Shown in pieces: positions 61,306-64,000 of a stretch of DNA of 64,000 bases; the first letter of the stretch is position 1, and the number at the start of each line of letters is the position of its first letter. The position numbers and the translations under genes were made by a program. Source of the DNA: Arthrobacter sp. B1I2 (GTDB lineage Bacteria > Actinomycetota > Actinomycetes > Actinomycetales > Micrococcaceae); NCBI RefSeq assembly GCF_030816485.1, contig NZ_JAUSYC010000002.1, positions 1-64,000 on the forward strand. The letters are read 5' to 3'. Below the pieces are notes generated by a model. It was not told the origin of the DNA. It made no database searches and saw nothing but the letters and a program-made list of their open reading frames with translations.

Positions 61306-61538
61306 CCCCAGCCAAACGCCACAGGCGGGGACGGAACCTTCCAGAAGTCGGGCGGTCCGCCGCCCAGGGCGAACCACAGCAACCACTCACCAGCGGCGGA
61401 CCGCCGATTAACGCACCGCACGTCCTCGCCCAGCAAGTGCCGCGCCCCAGGGAACAACGACGCTCCCACGCCGCAGCACACGATGAGAACCCTTCAGCTA
61501 AGCTAAATCCATAAGTTTCCTTTGCCGAGGAGAACGCA
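61306..61538. repeat. Gap with a third copy of the leader hairpin
   Basis: A gene-free stretch. 61351-61363 (GGCGGTCCGCCGC) pairs with 61393-61405, the same stem as in the extensions of leader copies 2 and 4 but with an unrelated loop, so the hairpin alone has been kept. CCATAAGTTTCCTTTGCCGAGG at the end recurs before the terminator at 57698. Confidence 0.7.
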
Positions 61539-61571
61539 GAAAGGCCGGCAGTTCAAAACCGCCGGCCTTTC
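61539..61571. terminator. Terminator, relative of 57698-57731
   Basis: An 11-bp perfect stem GAAAGGCCGGC with its complement and an 11-nt loop, then TTGTGTC. The upstream TTTCCTTTGCCGAGGA is shared with the terminator at 57698. Confidence 0.75.
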
Positions 61572-61615
61572 TTGTGTCTCCAGACAGGCCGCACCGCAAA
61601 GGCGCGGCTCAGCAA

Positions 61616-61843
61616 TCAGCCCGGTACGTTCCGGGGATCGTTGCCGTAGCTGTTCTTGGAACTGATCTGGCCGTCCTGGTTCTTGATGACGTGCTCCACC
61701 TTGTCAACCTGGGCCGCTGCGCGGCCCGCAGTTACCGCTTCGTCTTTGGTGCCGTAGCCGGCACCGAACGCGCGGCCAGTGCCCTCGCGCTTGTTCTTCC
61801 ATGAACCGTCTTCGTAGTACGTCTCGATATCGCCCTGAGCCAC
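61616..61843 (-). CDS. DUF2188 protein
   Basis: 75 residues from GTG 61843, with GGGAG 6 bp upstream. DGSWKNKREGTGRAFGAGYGTKDEAVTAGRAAA, then HVIKNQDGQISSKNSYGNDPRNVPG, is the full DUF2188 pattern (G-x-W-x-x-K, T-K-x-E-A, D-G-x-I-x-x-x-x-S-Y-G). These small proteins are common and uncharacterised. Confidence 0.85.
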   Translation of the reverse strand: MAQGDIETYYEDGSWKNKREGTGRAFGAGYGTKDEAVTAGRAAAQVDKVEHVIKNQDGQISSKNSYGNDPRNVPG

Positions 61844-62043
61844 TGCACACTCCCTCTGCCGATCGGATGCTGACACCCGCTGCAACGCGGGTAGCGAAAA
61901 GCCCCGCAACGCTGGGAGCTGCAGGGCTTTCCTCGAAACCACTTCGCCTGATGGGGGCCAGGCGAAGAAGCTTGACTCCAAACAATAATAGCAAGCATGC
62001 TTATCATTCAAGCTGCGGCACAGACTCAACGATGAGGGGAACG

Positions 62044-62244
62044 ATGGAGTGCAATGACGAACAGCACGCTGTGGTGTCGGTAATCAACAACCTGGCCGGC
62101 AGGTTTCCGGGCCGCGCCAGGACCGACATCGAGGACGCGGTCTGCGAAGAGTATTCAACCTTCAATTCGGGTCCGGTGCGGACGATGGTACCCGCCCTGG
62201 TCGAGCGCGCCGCCATCAAGCAACTCCAAGGCAGCTGCCTGTAG
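62044..62244 (+). CDS. Three-helix-bundle small protein
   Basis: 66 residues from ATG 62044 with AGGGGA upstream; an ATG four codons earlier is possible. HAVVSVINNLAGRFPGRARTDIEDAVCEEYSTFNSGPVRTMVPALVERAAIKQL follows the actinobacterial three-helix dimerisation-domain pattern (R-F-P in the first turn, V-x-x-x-x-x-x-F, I-R/V-R-x-x-V-P-x-L-V-E-R). Function unknown. Confidence 0.75.
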   Translation: MECNDEQHAVVSVINNLAGRFPGRARTDIEDAVCEEYSTFNSGPVRTMVPALVERAAIKQLQGSCL

Positions 62245-62648
62245 AAGCACCTCGGACACGTTCCCCATGGTCCATACCCTGCGCTGCCGACGCACCGGCC
62301 GCGGGGGTCAATGATCACCAGCAGGGACGACACCTATTCAGGCTGCCCGCCAAGCACTCGCGCGAACGTCAGCCGGGCGTCCGTAGCCATCTCAGGCGCA
62401 TGGGGGCTGCCGCCGGGGGAACCTACGGGGATGGCCACAGTCGCCGGCGGCGTCACTGTCGATTTCAGAAGCTGACTGCACAGCTGCCCGCTGAATCCCG
62501 CGGTTTGTGCACACGGGTTGTGATTAGTGACTGCCCGCTACTCCTGTGCACAAGTGTCCGCCTGCCCTGCACACCTGTTCACAAATCAGCGACCTCAATG
62601 AGTCTTGAACCTCAGCCCGGCACCCCGCGGGAGTGCTCCGGCCACATT
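62245..62648. other. Gap with TGTGCACA sites
   Basis: About 400 bp without a supported gene. TGTGCACA occurs at 62506-62513 and 62545-62552, and related CTGCACACC and GTTCACAAA follow at 62567-62585, four sites in 80 bp. They could be binding sites or part of an origin; nothing else is evident. Confidence 0.4.
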
Positions 62649-63182
62649 TCAGTTCGTCCATCCTGCAGCTGAGGGATAAACAGGGGCCTTTTTCATCCGC
62701 ATGACGATAACGCATCGGGAGATGATGAGCGCGTTCAGGCCGAGCGCGCTGAACTCGACTCCGCCAGGTGACTTTGTCATCATATAGAGGACGATCAGGA
62801 TGGATGCAGCGGCCGTCAGGATAATAGCGCCGACCAAAGGTGGCCTGGACGTGGAGTGACGGGCAATGATGTTCCAGGTCCCTACTCCGATGTAGGCCAG
62901 GGCTAGTACGCAGAAGACCGCGATGATCGTTATGACGTGGCTCATGGCATCGCCGGGGATGTAGCCGCCGGACGTCGCGGCCGTATTCATTGCGCGGATG
63001 ACCACGGAGATGTCGGTATAAGCGTAGAAGCCCGACATGAGGCCCAGGAACACGGAACTGCACCCCAGGACGAGCCGCCACCGCCGGGACTTCTCAGCGT
63101 CCAGCGGGGAGAGGATTTCTACCTCGGGTTCTGGCTTCGAAAGCCATGGCTGCTGGTGGGAATACTGCTGGTCATAGCTCAT
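62649..63182 (-). CDS. Four-helix membrane protein
   Basis: 177 residues from ATG 63182. A polar N-terminus (SYDQQYSHQQPWLSKPEPEVEIL) is followed by four hydrophobic segments (LVLGCSSVFLGLMSGFYAY, VITIIAVFCVLALAYIGVG, VGAIILTAAASILIVLYMM, LGLNALIISRCVIVMRM). No family recognised. It lies about 100 bp downstream of the LysM-like gene in the same direction. Confidence 0.65.
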   Translation of the reverse strand: MSYDQQYSHQQPWLSKPEPEVEILSPLDAEKSRRWRLVLGCSSVFLGLMSGFYAYTDISVVIRAMNTAATSGGYIPGDAMSHVITIIAVFCVLALAYIGVGTWNIIARHSTSRPPLVGAIILTAAASILIVLYMMTKSPGGVEFSALGLNALIISRCVIVMRMKKAPVYPSAAGWTN

Positions 63183-63280
63183 ACGGGCGGCGCTCCTTCA
63201 AGCACATGCAGAAGCGCTCTTTGGCGGCGGCGATAGCAGCGCCTGGAGCGCCCAGCGGCATGGTCAGTGGTTCCACCGGG

Positions 63281-64000
63281 TTATTGGTGGATAGGTTTGG
63301 TCAGGTTGAGGCTGATGGTCTGGCCCGGGGCCAGTTCGTCGGCGGACAGATCAGTGAAGTCGTACCAGACGCGGTCTGTGCCGGTGAGTGGGCGGTTCGC
63401 CGCTGACAGATCTGCGATCTCGGGGATCCCGAAGCGGAAGGCGACCTGGCGCTGGGTGTCCCCGGGTGCCGTGGTGTAAGTCAGAGGAATCCCGTCGGCG
63501 TCGGTGGTGAAGGTGCCCTGTGCACCGTCGATCGTGACTTCGCCGGGCATGAGTCTTACCTTGGTTCCCGCCGGGATGGGCCGGTCTGCTGCAAGGGTTG
63601 TGTTCCACCGGAGCAACTGGTCTGTGGTGCACCGGAATTGGTAGCCGATGCTGTCGAAAGAGTCACCGTCGACGGTGGTGTAGTAAATGGCTTGGCCGAA
63701 AGAATTTTTAACGCTCTTTCCTTGGCCGGATCTGCTATCGACGGGGTTTTTCTGGAGCTGGATGTGGTTGCCGGCCCGGACAAAGAAGACGTTCCCCTTC
63801 TCGTACGTGAACGCCACCTTGTTCGCTTCCGCCAACTGCTCATCGGTCAGGTTGAACCGGTAGGTGATCCCCGCCAGGCTGTCTTCGGGCTCAATTGTGT
63901 AACTCGTTGGAACGCCGTTTGCGTCAACCGTGGCAGCGCCCATGGCACCCGGCATGGGACCGTCCGGGATCAGCCGCAGCCGTGTGCCCGGAGTGAGGGG
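63281..64000 (-). CDS. LysM-like repeat protein, partial
   Basis: The last 239 codons of a gene that enters from beyond the window; the frame stays open to 64000 (PLTPGTRLRLIPDG). It has at least three LysM-type units of about 80 residues: TSYTIEPEDSLAGITYRFNLTDEQL, IYYTTVDGDSFDSIGYQFRCTTDQLLRWN and LTYTTAPGDTQRQVAFRFGIPEIADLSAAN, each followed by an x-P-G-x-x-x-x-L segment. LysM domains bind peptidoglycan, so this is probably a surface protein. Whether it has a signal peptide cannot be seen. Confidence 0.82.
   Translation of the reverse strand, partial: PLTPGTRLRLIPDGPMPGAMGAATVDANGVPTSYTIEPEDSLAGITYRFNLTDEQLAEANKVAFTYEKGNVFFVRAGNHIQLQKNPVDSRSGQGKSVKNSFGQAIYYTTVDGDSFDSIGYQFRCTTDQLLRWNTTLAADRPIPAGTKVRLMPGEVTIDGAQGTFTTDADGIPLTYTTAPGDTQRQVAFRFGIPEIADLSAANRPLTGTDRVWYDFTDLSADELAPGQTISLNLTKPIHQ

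Overview
The window looks like part of a large conjugative plasmid, or an integrated conjugative element, of a high-GC actinobacterium. It is probably from the Micrococcaceae (Arthrobacter/Pseudarthrobacter type). Reasons: GC-rich coding, an Lsr2 nucleoid protein, an actinobacterial type IV secretion set (SCO6880-type, DUF6668, DUF4913), the MAB_1171c membrane family, and a primase-like Rep beside a ParA partition locus. The host assignment is inference from family content. No tRNA, rRNA or CRISPR array was seen. Layout: (1) 1-3.7 kb, minus strand: a chaperone operon with a membrane protein, a lid-less Hsp70, a J-like/TPR protein without HPD, a GrpE-like protein and a partial coiled-coil gene. 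At 3.9-5.0 kb there is an unusual fusion of an integrase SAM-like domain with a degenerate receiver. (2) 5.8-8.3 kb: a lipoprotein and Lsr2. (3) 8.35-19.7 kb, minus strand: an 11-gene conjugation operon running from a lytic transglycosylase/CHAP protein to the VirD4 coupling ATPase, with a divergent winged-helix regulator at 19.9 kb. No relaxase is visible. (4) 20.3-23.5 kb, minus strand: ImmA protease, MAB_1171c-type membrane protein, alpha/beta hydrolase and XRE regulator, with the same GAAACATGTTTC palindrome at both ends. (5) 23.7-28.7 kb: GTTTC repeats, a small RHH-like protein, the Rep/primase, parA with a CopG-like partner, and a large field of CATGCATG palindromes that is a centromere candidate. 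(6) 29-33.7 kb: a Tn554-like three-gene recombinase module, a HAD phosphatase and a serine recombinase. (7) 33.8-53.5 kb: a defence and repair island. It holds a PLD-helicase, an OGG-fold protein, a uracil-DNA glycosylase-like protein, a CoiA-like nuclease, an ECF sigma/membrane pair, AbiTii, a SRAP protein and a helicase-type restriction system, mixed with relics (gyrB, DNA ligase, methyltransferase) and two paralogous 48-49-residue proteins. (8) 53.6-64 kb: small genes, then a block where one ~412-bp leader occurs four times. Each copy abuts a start codon with the same ribosome-binding site: a frameshifted gene, DUF4192, DprA and a ParB-like protein. Two copies carry a further 178 bp with a strong hairpin. 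This resembles a plasmid leading region with duplicated promoters and is the best candidate here for an undescribed system. The window ends in a LysM-like protein. Three of the broken genes (48.40, 52.66 and 55.00 kb) fail by one base in a short homopolymer, so base-calling error should be excluded before treating them as natural pseudogenes.
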